Assembly (NCBI GenBank): GCA_036395755.1
Contig: DASWCZ010000016.1
Span: 40,439 to 104,438, forward strand
From: Gp7-AA6 sp036395755
Lineage (GTDB): Bacteria; Acidobacteriota; Thermoanaerobaculia; UBA5066; Gp7-AA6
DNA: 64,000 nt
Direction: 5' to 3'
Program-made: the position numbers and the translations under genes
Shown: piece by piece, positions 9,510 through 18,433 of the stretch
How the letters are laid out: each line of letters begins with the position of its first letter
Position numbering within the stretch: the stretch's first letter is position 1
The notes under the pieces: generated by a model
Databases searched by the model: none
What the model was told of the DNA's origin: nothing
Seen by the model: only the letters and a program-made list of their open reading frames with translations

Positions 9510-9513
<4 letters not shown>
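8860..9513 (+). CDS. Minimal histidine-kinase-like protein with degenerate ATPase
   Basis: About 217 aa. The N-terminal part has the H-box FLHDLATPLS, so a phospho-acceptor His is present. The C-terminal part keeps an N-box-like VVNALESA and a G2-like NWGMGLARAR, but the G1 box is altered (IENRGNLPAED instead of a D-x-G motif). No sensor or membrane segment is present. TTG at 8860 is chosen because AAAGGA lies about 7 nt upstream and the family-like sequence starts soon after. Its last bases overlap the response-regulator start (TTGA), suggesting a dedicated pair. It could be a phosphotransferase or an adaptor more than an active kinase. Confidence 0.7.
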
Positions 9514-10757
<1,244 letters not shown>

Positions 10758-10854
10758 CTCACAGATCCGGACCGGGATAGCTTGTTGTAGACTCCGAGGC
10801 CTCGCAATGGAACGGCTGACAGAACGCTCACAGTAACGACTTGGAAGGATGAGA

Positions 10855-11235
10855 ATGACACCTGCAGAATCGCACTATGTATTGCAGTCCCTCATGTCCC
10901 AGGGAAGGATCCGGAAGAACCAGGTCAAGGCGGTGTTGAACGGCCGAACGAAGGAGATCGCGAGCCTGAGAGAACGCCTGGCCGCGCTCGAAGGGATGCC
11001 GGGCGGCCGCTCGCGCCGGGGCGGCCGAACCGCAGCCGCGAGGGCTCCGCGCGCCGTCCGGCGCCGCCGGGTCGCCATTTCACCGAAAGTCCGGGCTCTT
11101 CGGAGGCTCCAGGGCAAGTACATGGGCTACGTCCGGAGGCTGAAACCGGCGGAGAAGGCCCGGGTCCGTGCGGTTCGCGAAAAAGAGGGCATGCAGGCCG
11201 CGATCCGGCTTGCGGCCTCGCTCGCAAAAAAGTAG
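10855..11235 (+). CDS. Small basic hypothetical protein
   Basis: A 126-aa protein very rich in Arg, Lys and Ala, with an Arg-rich stretch in the middle (RRRRVAIS) and helical ends. No known domain is recognised. The composition would suit nucleic-acid binding, but that is only inference. GGAAGG sits 6 nt before the ATG at 10855; an ATG at 10849 is too close to it. It stands alone between the sigma54 activator and another small gene. Confidence 0.65.
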   Translation: MTPAESHYVLQSLMSQGRIRKNQVKAVLNGRTKEIASLRERLAALEGMPGGRSRRGGRTAAARAPRAVRRRRVAISPKVRALRRLQGKYMGYVRRLKPAEKARVRAVREKEGMQAAIRLAASLAKK

Positions 11236-11344
11236 CTTCAGGCCGCTACCAGGTAGCCTCGGAGATCCGCGGGGAATATCCTGGCGTAAGTTTCGCTAGA
11301 TACTGAAGGGTTGAGGGGCTACCGACCTCAGCCCGAAATCGCAC

Positions 11345-11677
11345 ATGCCTGACCGAAAGACCGACCCACCCGTCGCTGCCGAACGGACTTCGCGCGGCAG
11401 CGACTCTGGAAAGCCGCCCAAGCGCCCCAAGCCGGGGGAGTACGAGCTCAAGGTGCGCTGGGAGACGGCGCGTCAGGTTCTCGAAGTCACTGCGACCGGC
11501 GTGCGCTTCGACTTCAACACGCCCCTGAAGGTCAGCACCCGCTATCCGATCAGCCTGAAAGCGCCCGGCGTCGCTTTCTCGACGACTCTCGAGGTCACGC
11601 GCTGCCAGTTGACGGTCGATTCGGCGACGGGGCGATTCTTCCGCGTCACCGGAAAGTTCTTTCCCTACGTGGAGTAG
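11345..11677 (+). CDS. Small hypothetical protein, possibly PilZ-like
   Basis: A 110-aa protein. The first 35 residues are charged and probably disordered. The remaining 75 form alternating beta-like segments (YELKVRWE, VLEVTATGVRFDFNTPL, YPISLKAP) that recall PilZ-type barrels. The canonical RxxxR and D/NxSxxG c-di-GMP motifs are not evident. A weak sigma54-type -24/-12 match lies at 11282-11297. The function is unknown. Confidence 0.6.
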   Translation: MPDRKTDPPVAAERTSRGSDSGKPPKRPKPGEYELKVRWETARQVLEVTATGVRFDFNTPLKVSTRYPISLKAPGVAFSTTLEVTRCQLTVDSATGRFFRVTGKFFPYVE

Positions 11678-11686
11678 ATCTTATTT

Positions 11687-11853
11687 GTCATCCCGAGCGA
11701 GGGATCCGTCGAAATCAAAGGATTAGCGCCGTCTCGACGACGGCGCTTGTCGCGCTCTGCGGTCGTTCTCACGCCGCAGACGGCGCTCGGTGCCCTCGTC
11801 GCTTCGCTCCTCGGAATGACTGTCAGTAGGGTCGCCTCGCTCTTCGGGATGAC
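11687..11853. repeat. Intergenic palindromic repeat cluster (GTCATCCCGAG family)
   Basis: This non-coding stretch between two converging genes opens with GTCATCCCGAGCGAGGGATCC and closes with CTTCGGGATGAC, the inverted form. Inside are two further palindromic pieces and a CGTCGCTTCGCTCCTCGGAATGAC unit. The same words recur at 23011, 26285, 35671 and 42485. It is a REP/MITE-like element with no coding capacity. Confidence 0.75.
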
Positions 11854-11865
11854 GGGAACCACGGC

Positions 11866-12297
11866 TCACGTTTTGACGAACCGATAGGCCACGTTCCACG
11901 CCGTCACTCGAACGTCGCGGTCGTGCGCGAGGCCCTCTTTCTGGAATGCCTTGACGAGATCGGACAGCTCCAGCCGGTGAACGGCCGGCGTTCGCGGGCC
12001 GCGGACCTTCTTCATCGCGGTGACGATCCACAAGGCGCCGCCCGGCTCCAGCCGCTCGACCGCTCTTTCGAAAATCGACCGTGACCCGGAGCGATCCTCC
12101 CTCCAGACCAGGATCGCATCGAACTTCTCCTTGACCGAGCGGATCGCATCGCCGCTCGTCTCCCTCGTCGTCTTTCCACCGAAGCGCGCGCCGGCCACGA
12201 GAGTGGAGAGCTCCCCGGGCGAGTCGACCAGCAAGACGCGTTGGGGTTCGGCGAGCTCCAGCCGGCTGGCGAGATCCGCGGGGTTCTTGAGATGCAC
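11866..12297 (-). CDS. Hypothetical protein, DUF3052-like fold
   Basis: A 143-aa protein. The pattern FDAILVWRED, then LEPGGALWIVTAMKK, then a helix and a terminal strand resembles the truncated methyltransferase-like fold of DUF3052 proteins. No S-adenosylmethionine-binding glycine loop can be identified. The start is a GTG at 12297 without an obvious Shine-Dalgarno. It is divergent from the 49-aa membrane protein gene. The family assignment is tentative. Confidence 0.6.
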   Translation of the reverse strand: MHLKNPADLASRLELAEPQRVLLVDSPGELSTLVAGARFGGKTTRETSGDAIRSVKEKFDAILVWREDRSGSRSIFERAVERLEPGGALWIVTAMKKVRGPRTPAVHRLELSDLVKAFQKEGLAHDRDVRVTAWNVAYRFVKT

Positions 12298-12401
12298 GTT
12301 CCGGGCTGTCTTGGACTCGGGACTTAGGAAACTGGCACGAGCTTCGCTGTAGGCTCTACGGGCTGCCTCAGTGGCTCGACCGTAAAGGAGGAGAAAACAT
12401 C

Positions 12402-12551
12402 ATGCTTTGGACCATTTTCATCATCCTGCTGGTTCTCTGGCTCCTGGGTTTGATTTCGGGCTACACCCTCGGCGGCTTCATCCACATTCTCCTCGTGATC
12501 GCAGTCGTCGTTCTGATCATCCGGTTGATTCAGGGGCGACCCGTCGTCTGA
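12402..12551 (+). CDS. Small two-helix membrane protein, lmo0937-like
   Basis: A 49-aa protein composed almost entirely of two hydrophobic helices (residues 3-18 and 27-43) separated by SGYTLGG and ending in RLIQGRPVV. This matches the lmo0937/DUF5670-type family of tiny membrane proteins often linked to envelope stress. AAAGGAGGAG lies 9-18 nt before the ATG, one of the best ribosome-binding sites in the window. A hairpin terminator follows 24 bp after the stop. It stands as a single-gene unit. Confidence 0.85.
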   Translation: MLWTIFIILLVLWLLGLISGYTLGGFIHILLVIAVVVLIIRLIQGRPVV

Positions 12552-12575
12552 CCGTCGCCGCGCCGATTTTTCCGA

Positions 12576-12600
12576 GAAGCCCCGGATACCGGGGCTTCTT
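12576..12600. terminator. Hairpin terminator between converging genes
   Basis: A perfect 10-bp stem, 12576-12585 with 12589-12598 around an ATA loop, is followed by TT on the plus strand. The run of T is short, so efficiency is uncertain. It sits between the 49-aa membrane protein gene and the converging zinc-ribbon gene and could serve both. Confidence 0.6.
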
Positions 12601-12628
12601 CACGTCTGGGAAATCGAGAGAACGAGGG

Positions 12629-13042
12629 TCAGCCCGCCCCACGACGATACACGCGAGCGAACGCCCACGTGAGATAGCCCACGAAGATCGCGCCGATGAT
12701 GAGAACGAGGAAGCTGAAGGAAGGCATGTATCGGCTCGCGATCCGATAGAGAAGGACAAAGATCGTCACGAACCCGGCGAGAGAAAGGCCGGCGATGAAG
12801 AGAAGGGCCGGCTTCGGCTTCCTCTTTGCTTCCCAGGGCAGGACCTTCATCATCTCAAGCTGCCTCGCGGCATCGATCGGGATCGCCGGCCGTTCGATCC
12901 ACTTCAGAGCTTCCGGTGCCTCGTAGCCTTCTTTCAGGTCAGGCGGAAAGCTTTCCCCGCAGTAAACGCAGTGAGCGAGCCGCCATGCGGCGACCGGCCG
13001 GCGACAGCGCGGACATCGGGGTCCGGGGGTTGCGGAGCTCAT
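12629..13042 (-). CDS. Zinc-ribbon membrane protein
   Basis: A 137-aa protein. The N-terminus carries two CxxC pairs (CPRC and CVYC) forming a zinc ribbon, and the C-terminal half has two membrane helices (about 80-100 and 110-128). The arrangement suggests a small membrane-anchored protein with a cytoplasmic metal-binding head. The ATG at 13042 is used; an in-frame TTG lies at 13048. A perfect TATAAT (minus strand, about 13069-13074) lies upstream. The function is unknown. Confidence 0.75.
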   Translation of the reverse strand: MSSATPGPRCPRCRRPVAAWRLAHCVYCGESFPPDLKEGYEAPEALKWIERPAIPIDAARQLEMMKVLPWEAKRKPKPALLFIAGLSLAGFVTIFVLLYRIASRYMPSFSFLVLIIGAIFVGYLTWAFARVYRRGAG

Positions 13043-13092
13043 GACCAATGGTTCCCGGGAACCTCTCGATTATACGGGCCGGTCTCCGACGT

Positions 13093-13098
13093 TAGACT
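13093..13098 (+). promoter_or_regulatory. Probable -10 of leaderless asd operon
   Basis: TAGACT ends 6 nt before the GTG start of asd at 13105, and no Shine-Dalgarno is present. The expected transcript start falls at or next to the start codon. Confidence 0.5.
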
Positions 13099-13104
13099 CG
13101 CGCG

Positions 13105-14166
13105 GTGCGGACACCGAGCGAGAAGATACCCGTCGGAGTTCTCGGAGCAACGGGCACCGTCGGCCAGAGGTTCGTCGAGAGACTCGCCCGGCATCCCTGG
13201 TTCGAGATCACGGCGGTAGCCGCCTCCGAGCGCTCGGCCGGAAAGCCTTACGCGGAGGCCGCTCGGTGGCGGCTCTCCTCCCCGCTTCCCGACGCACTCG
13301 CTTCCCGCAACGTTTCGGCGGTGACGGACGAGCTCCCGTGTCGCGCGGTCTTCTCGGCGCTCGACTCGACGACGGCGCGCGAGGTCGAGCCGCTCTTCGC
13401 GCGGCGCGGTCTCTTCGTCTTTTCCAACGCGTCGGCGCACCGGATGGACGAGGACGTGCCGCTCTTGATCCCGGAGATCAACCCGGATTCGCTCTGTCTA
13501 CTCGAGCGTCAAAGGACTCGCCGCGGGTGGAAGGGCGCGCTCGTGACGAACGCCAACTGTTCCGCGATGTTCGTGACGATGGCGCTCGCACCGCTCGACC
13601 GCGCCTTCGGAGTCGACCGGGCATTCGTGTCGACGATGCAGGCCGTGTCCGGAGCCGGGTATCCCGGCGTGGCGTCGCTCGACATCCTGGGCAACGTCGT
13701 CCCGGACATCCCGGAGGAGGCCGAGAAGATCGAACGAGAGGTCGCGAAAATCTTGGGAGGCGCGCGCGACGGCTCCGGCGGCCCCGCGCCGATCGTGCTT
13801 TCGGCGATGACCTACCGGGTTCCCGTCGAGGACGGCCACACGGAGTCGGTCTCCGTCGGCCTCGGGCGCAAGGCCTCGGCCGGCGAGGTCGAAGAGGCGT
13901 GGGAAGGTTTCCGTGGCCGCGCCGACGTCTCCGACCTTCCGTCGGCGCCTCCGCGGCCGGTGGTCTATCTCCGTGAGGAGAGCAGGCCACAGCCGCGGCG
14001 CGACGTCGACGTGTTCGACGGGATGTGCACGGTCGTGGGTGGTTTGAAACCGTGCCGGCTTCTCGACTGGAAGTTCACGGCGCTCGGGCACAACACCGTC
14101 CGGGGCGCGGCCGGCGCGTCGATCCTGAATGCGGAATTCGCGGTGGCGAAGGGGTTGCTCTCCTGA
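13105..14166 (+). CDS. asd: Aspartate-semialdehyde dehydrogenase
   Basis: A 353-aa enzyme that reduces aspartyl phosphate to aspartate semialdehyde, the second step to lysine, threonine and methionine. The NADP-binding loop GATGTVG is at 14-20, the catalytic Cys152 lies in TNANCSAM, and the conserved DGHTESV carries the catalytic His. ALGHNTVRGAAGASILNAE is the C-terminal family signature. The sequence is of the archaeal/fungal type more than the enterobacterial Asd type. The GTG start has no Shine-Dalgarno but a -10-like hexamer 6 nt upstream. It is first in the lysine operon and runs into lysC. Confidence 0.95.
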   Translation: MRTPSEKIPVGVLGATGTVGQRFVERLARHPWFEITAVAASERSAGKPYAEAARWRLSSPLPDALASRNVSAVTDELPCRAVFSALDSTTAREVEPLFARRGLFVFSNASAHRMDEDVPLLIPEINPDSLCLLERQRTRRGWKGALVTNANCSAMFVTMALAPLDRAFGVDRAFVSTMQAVSGAGYPGVASLDILGNVVPDIPEEAEKIEREVAKILGGARDGSGGPAPIVLSAMTYRVPVEDGHTESVSVGLGRKASAGEVEEAWEGFRGRADVSDLPSAPPRPVVYLREESRPQPRRDVDVFDGMCTVVGGLKPCRLLDWKFTALGHNTVRGAAGASILNAEFAVAKGLLS

Positions 14167-15535
14167 AGATCCGCGAGGGACTTCCGGCCTGATCGTCCAG
14201 AAGTTCGGCGGCACGTCGCTCGAGGACGCGCCGGCGCTCGAGCGGGCATGCGCGATCGTCGCCCGCGCCCGGAGCGACTGCCCGGTCGTCGTGGTCTCGG
14301 CGATCGGGGACACGACCGACCGGCTCATCGAGGCGCTCGCCCAGGCGGCGGCCGGCGAGGAAGTGCGCGCCCTGTCCGGCCTCTCCCGTCTCCAGCGCGA
14401 TACCGAGCGCGTGCTGCGCGATTTTTTCGCGGGCGGCTCTCCGGTGATCGAGGCGGAGCTCGTTCCCCTCTTCGAGGAGCTTGCGAGAATGGCGCGGGCC
14501 GTCGCGGTGCTTCGCTCCGTTCCCGCGGCAGGCCGCGATCACTTTCTCGCCCACGGCGAGATGGCGGCCGGGATCGTCGTCGCGAGAGCGCTCGCGGCGC
14601 GATCTCTTCCCGCCGTTGGGCTCGACTCGCGCGAGATCGTCACAACCGACGACCGCTTCGGGCGCGCGCAGCCGGACCTGCAGGAGACGGAGAAGCGCGT
14701 GCAGGAAAGGCTCGCCCCCGTTTGCGAGCGAGGGGAGATTCCGGTCGTCGCCGGGTACATCGGATCGAGCCACGCCGGTGCGACGACGACTCTCGGGCGG
14801 GGCGGGTCGGACTACACTGCGGCGCTCCTCGGAGCGGCGCTCGGAGCCGAGGCGGTGGAGATCTGGACGGACGTAGACGGGATGATGACCGCCGATCCGC
14901 GCGTCGTTCCCGGAGCCCGGCCGATACCGACCATTTCCTTCGACGAGGCCTCCGAGCTCGCCTATTTCGGCGCCCGTGTTCTGCATCCGCTCACGCTGGC
15001 GCCGGCGATCGAGAAGGGGATTCCAGTTCGCGTGAAGAACTCCCGGCGACCCGACTTCGCGGGCACGGAGATCCGCGCTTCCATCGGGTCGGGCACGGAC
15101 CGGGTGCGGTCGATCGCGTTCAAGAAGGGGATCGCCACGGTGGACGTCTCGACGAGCCGGATGCTGATGGCTTCCGGGTTCCTGCGGACTCTCTTCGACG
15201 TCTTCGCCCGATGGGAGACGGCGGTCGACATGGTCTCGACCTCCGAGATCTCGGTCTCAGTGACGATGGACGACCTCTCGCGCCTCCCCGAGATCCGGCG
15301 CGACCTCGAACGGCTCGCGCAGGTCGAGGTCGCCCGCGACCGGGCGATCGTCTGCCTGGTCGGTCAGGACATCAAGTACACGCCGGGGCTCGCCGCGCGC
15401 ATGTTTCGGACGATCGAGGACGTCAACGTGTTGATGATTTCGCAGGGCGCCTCGCGCCGGAACGTGTCCTTCGTCGTGGAAGAGCGGGACGTGGAGCAGG
15501 TCGTCAAGCGGCTGCACGCCGAGTTCTTCGAATAG
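14129..15535 (+). CDS. lysC: Aspartate kinase
   Basis: Phosphorylates aspartate, the committed step of the aspartate pathway. The N-terminal kinase motif is IVQKFGGTS and the substrate region is GRGGSDYTA; the C-terminal third holds two ACT-type regulatory domains (SEISVSVTM and NVLMISQGASRRN). The length, about 450-468 aa, fits monofunctional LysC-like enzymes. The only ATG/GTG/TTG in frame is at 14129, overlapping asd by 38 bp. A CTG at 14189 after GAGGGA would give the family-typical N-terminus, so the true start may be there. Feedback control by lysine or threonine is likely from the ACT domains. Confidence 0.93.
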   Translation: MRNSRWRRGCSPEDPRGTSGLIVQKFGGTSLEDAPALERACAIVARARSDCPVVVVSAIGDTTDRLIEALAQAAAGEEVRALSGLSRLQRDTERVLRDFFAGGSPVIEAELVPLFEELARMARAVAVLRSVPAAGRDHFLAHGEMAAGIVVARALAARSLPAVGLDSREIVTTDDRFGRAQPDLQETEKRVQERLAPVCERGEIPVVAGYIGSSHAGATTTLGRGGSDYTAALLGAALGAEAVEIWTDVDGMMTADPRVVPGARPIPTISFDEASELAYFGARVLHPLTLAPAIEKGIPVRVKNSRRPDFAGTEIRASIGSGTDRVRSIAFKKGIATVDVSTSRMLMASGFLRTLFDVFARWETAVDMVSTSEISVSVTMDDLSRLPEIRRDLERLAQVEVARDRAIVCLVGQDIKYTPGLAARMFRTIEDVNVLMISQGASRRNVSFVVEERDVEQVVKRLHAEFFE

Positions 15536-15563
15536 AATTCACCCGTCAGCAGGGATGGGCGGC

Positions 15564-16253
15564 ATGCGTTTCGGCATCGTCGGAGCCGGAAAGATGGGCG
15601 GCGAGATCGAAACGATGGCGGCCCGGCGCGGCCACGACGTCCTGTGGAAGCTCGACTCGCGGGACAACACCGGCGGCGCCGGCCTCACGCCGGAGCGGCT
15701 CTCGGAGGCGGACGTCGTGTTCGAGTTTACGAATCCGGGCGCGGCCGCGCAGAACCTGACCGCCCTCGCGCGCTCGGGCGCAACGGTCGTCTGCGGAACG
15801 ACCGGCTGGGACCGGGAGCTTCCGAGGATCGCCGATGAGTTCCGTTCGGGAGGAGGAGCCCTCGTCCATGGCGCGAACTTCTCAGTCGGCGTGAGACAGT
15901 TCTTCGAGCTCGCGAAGCTCGCCGCCAGGCTCTATCCAGCCGCGGGCTACGCCGCCTACCTCGTCGAAGAGCACCACGCCGAAAAACGGGACGCACCGTC
16001 CGGCACGGCGCGCCGGATCGCCGCGATCGTCCAGGCGGAATCGGGAGAGGCACCTCCGATCGCGAGCGTGCGCGCCGGAACGGTACCCGGCCTTCACCGG
16101 CTCGTCTTCGAGTCGCCCGAGGACGAGGTGGAGCTCGTTCACCGCGCCCGGGGGCGCGCCGGGTTCGCCCGTGGCGCCGTCTGGGCCGCGGAGCGGATCG
16201 CGGGTCGGCAGGGCGTGTTCGAGTTCGGTGAGTTGCTCGGTGAGGTCCGTTAG
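15564..16253 (+). CDS. dapB: 4-hydroxy-tetrahydrodipicolinate reductase
   Basis: A 229-aa NAD(P)H-dependent reductase of the diaminopimelate pathway. The nucleotide loop is GIVGAGKMG at 4-12. Other marks are FTNPGA, CGTTGW at 78-82 and the catalytic EEHHAEKRDAPSGTA with His137, His138 and Lys141. It is somewhat shorter than E. coli DapB (273 aa) and resembles the compact form. ATG 15564 is used; another ATG at 15555 adds three residues. A TAGAAT hexamer at 15533-15538 overlaps the lysC stop codon and could be an internal promoter. Confidence 0.95.
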   Translation: MRFGIVGAGKMGGEIETMAARRGHDVLWKLDSRDNTGGAGLTPERLSEADVVFEFTNPGAAAQNLTALARSGATVVCGTTGWDRELPRIADEFRSGGGALVHGANFSVGVRQFFELAKLAARLYPAAGYAAYLVEEHHAEKRDAPSGTARRIAAIVQAESGEAPPIASVRAGTVPGLHRLVFESPEDEVELVHRARGRAGFARGAVWAAERIAGRQGVFEFGELLGEVR

Positions 16254-16272
16254 AGACCTCGGAGGAGGAACC

Positions 16273-17184
16273 GTGTATCGCGTGGACTGGAAGGGCTGCG
16301 GGACCGCGCTCGTCACTCCGTTCGACGACAAGGGTCGGATCGATTTCCGCGCGCTGACCAAGCTGGTCGAGTGGCAGATCGATCAGGGGATCGACTTCCT
16401 CGTGCCGTGCGGGACGACCGGGGAGTCCGCGACACTTTCGGGAGAAGAGAGAAAGGGGGTCACGGCCGCGGTCGTGAAAGCCGCCGCGGGCCGGGTCCCG
16501 GTCATTGCCGGAGCGGGCGGCAACCACACCGCGAAGGCGGTCTTCTGGGCGCGCGACGCCGTCGAAGCGGGAGCCGACGGCATCCTCTCCGTCTCCCCGA
16601 TGTACAACCGGCCTTCGCCCGACGGCCTCGTGCGGCATTTCTCCGCGATCGCGGAAGCGGCGGACGTGCCCGTCATCGTCTACAACGTGCCGACCCGCAC
16701 CGGAACCGACATGGACGTCGAGACGATCCTCCGGCTCGCGGAGATTCCACGCGTGGTCGGATTGAAGGAGGCGTCTCCGAACTTCGGCAAGATCGCGCGC
16801 CTCATGACGATGCTCCCGGAAGATTTCGTGGTGCTCTCGGGAGAGGACTCGACGGCGCTCGCGCTGATCGCTCTGGGAGGGCGCGGTCTCATCTCGGTCG
16901 CCTCGAACGAGATCCCGGGCGAGATGAGCGCGCTCGTCGGAGCGGCGCTCGGGGGGCGATGGGACGAAGCGCGGAAGCTCCAGCGGAAATATCTGCCGCT
17001 CATGGAAATGAACTTCTGGGAATCGAGCCCGGGGCCGGCCAAGTGCGCGCTCTCGGCGATGGGGCGCTGCGGCGACACCCTGAGGCTCCCGCTCGTTCCG
17101 GTCCGCGACGACACACGGCGCCGCATCGAGAAGCTTCTCGGCGGCCTGAAGCTCCTTCCGAAGAAGGCCGCTTCGGCGCGCTGA
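16273..17184 (+). CDS. dapA: 4-hydroxy-tetrahydrodipicolinate synthase
   Basis: A 303-aa class I aldolase that condenses pyruvate with aspartate semialdehyde. The Schiff-base Lys165 is in VVGLKEAS, Tyr137 in IVYNVPTRTG, and the CGTTGES motif is at 46-52. The GTG start at 16273 is supported by GGAGGAGG at 16261-16268, a strong ribosome-binding site. The upstream in-frame extension into dapB is rejected. It lies 19 bp after dapB in the same operon. Confidence 0.96.
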   Translation: MYRVDWKGCGTALVTPFDDKGRIDFRALTKLVEWQIDQGIDFLVPCGTTGESATLSGEERKGVTAAVVKAAAGRVPVIAGAGGNHTAKAVFWARDAVEAGADGILSVSPMYNRPSPDGLVRHFSAIAEAADVPVIVYNVPTRTGTDMDVETILRLAEIPRVVGLKEASPNFGKIARLMTMLPEDFVVLSGEDSTALALIALGGRGLISVASNEIPGEMSALVGAALGGRWDEARKLQRKYLPLMEMNFWESSPGPAKCALSAMGRCGDTLRLPLVPVRDDTRRRIEKLLGGLKLLPKKAASAR

Positions 17185-17196
17185 CAGGCGGCTCCC

Positions 17197-18039
17197 ATGA
17201 CGCGTGACACGACGGGTCTCGCCCGATCGATCGAGGAAGCCGCAGCCGATCGCGGCGCGCTTTCGCCGGAAGAGACCCGGCGCCTCTTCGAAGAGCTCAA
17301 GGCGGGCTTGAATGATGGCTCCATCCGCGCCGCCGACAGGGAAGGGGACCGCTGGGTCGTTCGGACCTGGGTCAAGAAAGGAATCCTGCTGGGATTTCGC
17401 ATCGGCTCGGTCGTCGAACCGGTCGCCTCGGGCTTTTCCTTCTTCGACAAGGACACGTTTCCGCTGAAAGCGCTCACGCTCGATTCCGGCATACGGATCG
17501 TGCCGGGAGGAACTGCCGTTCGCGACGGCTGTTACGTCGGGCGAGGAGTCACGATCATGCCGCCGTCGTACGTCAACGTCGGCGCCTGGATCGGCGAAGG
17601 AACGATGCTCGACTCGCACGTCCTCGTCGGATCGTGCGCACAGATCGGACGGCGAGTGCACGTCTCGGCGGGAGCGCAGATCGGCGGGGTTCTCGAGCCG
17701 GTGGGAGAGCTCCCCGTCATCGTCGAGGACGAGGTCCTGATCGGCGGCAACTGCGGGATTTACGAGGGCGCGGTTGTTCGTGAGCGGGCGGTTATCGCGG
17801 CGGGAACGATCCTGACCGGCGGAACGCCCGTTTACGACGTGGTCCGCGGGAAGGAGTACCGCAGGGGACCCGGGCGGCCACTGGAAATTCCGGCCGGCGC
17901 GGTCGTCGTACCCGGCGCCCGCGCGATCCACGAGGGAAAGGGGAAGGCCTGGGGTCTCTCGCTCCAGACGCCCGTGATCGTGAAGTATCGCGACGCAAAG
18001 ACCGAGGGATCGGTCTCACTCGAGGACCTGTTGCGATAG
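17197..18039 (+). CDS. dapD: Tetrahydrodipicolinate N-succinyltransferase
   Basis: A 280-aa left-handed beta-helix acyltransferase that succinylates tetrahydrodipicolinate, committing the pathway to the succinylase branch. The N-terminal half is helical. From about residue 100 hexapeptide repeats dominate, with the family motif MPPSYVNVGAWIGEGTMLDS and GGNCGIYEGAVV. It follows dapA by 12 bp. A separate DapC aminotransferase and DapF are not in the window; an M20 peptidase gene lies just downstream on the opposite strand. Confidence 0.95.
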   Translation: MTRDTTGLARSIEEAAADRGALSPEETRRLFEELKAGLNDGSIRAADREGDRWVVRTWVKKGILLGFRIGSVVEPVASGFSFFDKDTFPLKALTLDSGIRIVPGGTAVRDGCYVGRGVTIMPPSYVNVGAWIGEGTMLDSHVLVGSCAQIGRRVHVSAGAQIGGVLEPVGELPVIVEDEVLIGGNCGIYEGAVVRERAVIAAGTILTGGTPVYDVVRGKEYRRGPGRPLEIPAGAVVVPGARAIHEGKGKAWGLSLQTPVIVKYRDAKTEGSVSLEDLLR

Positions 18040-18050
18040 CCCTTCCGATC

Positions 18051-18056
18051 TAAGAT
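18051..18056 (+). promoter_or_regulatory. Probable -10 of leaderless zinc-ribbon gene
   Basis: TAAGAT ends 6 nt before the ATG at 18063. No Shine-Dalgarno is visible, so this gene may be transcribed apart from the dap operon as a leaderless mRNA. Confidence 0.45.
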
Positions 18057-18062
18057 CCGCGC

Positions 18063-18398
18063 ATGGCCTGGGACACCGAAGACATCCGCAAGGGGCGCGA
18101 GGATGACTGGTTCCGTCAGAACGAAGCCCAGATGATGGAGGCGGCGCGCAACAAGCGCGAGGCCGCGGAGAGCGCGAAGAAGACCGCGGAGTCCGAAGAG
18201 CTCCGCAATGCGCACTGGCACAAGTGCCCCAAGTGCGGTCACGACATGGCCGTCGAGACGATCTCCGGAATCGAGGTCGAAAGATGCTCCTCGTGTGGCG
18301 GCATCTTCTTCGATCGGGGCGAGCTCGAGCAGCTGCTCGTCAAGCACGAGGACCGCCGTGGGTTCTTCCGGCGTCTCATGGGCTACGCGGACAAGTAA
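18063..18398 (+). CDS. TFIIB-type zinc-ribbon protein
   Basis: A 111-aa protein. An N-terminal charged helix rich in Glu, Lys and Arg (residues 5-48) precedes a zinc ribbon with CPKCGHDM and CSSCGGIFFDRGELE, the pattern of the zf-TFIIB (PF13453-type) family. Members are usually small cytoplasmic proteins of unknown role. It follows dapD by 23 bp but has its own -10-like hexamer. It converges on the M20 peptidase gene. Confidence 0.8.
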   Translation: MAWDTEDIRKGREDDWFRQNEAQMMEAARNKREAAESAKKTAESEELRNAHWHKCPKCGHDMAVETISGIEVERCSSCGGIFFDRGELEQLLVKHEDRRGFFRRLMGYADK

Positions 18399-18433
18399 TT
18401 TCCCCTTCCGCTCTTCTTCCGCGTGGCGGTTCG

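Noticed and set aside
13040..13104. Lysine riboswitch upstream of the lysine operon
   Set aside because: Only about 60 bp separate the divergent genes and the asd start appears leaderless, so there is no room for the aptamer.
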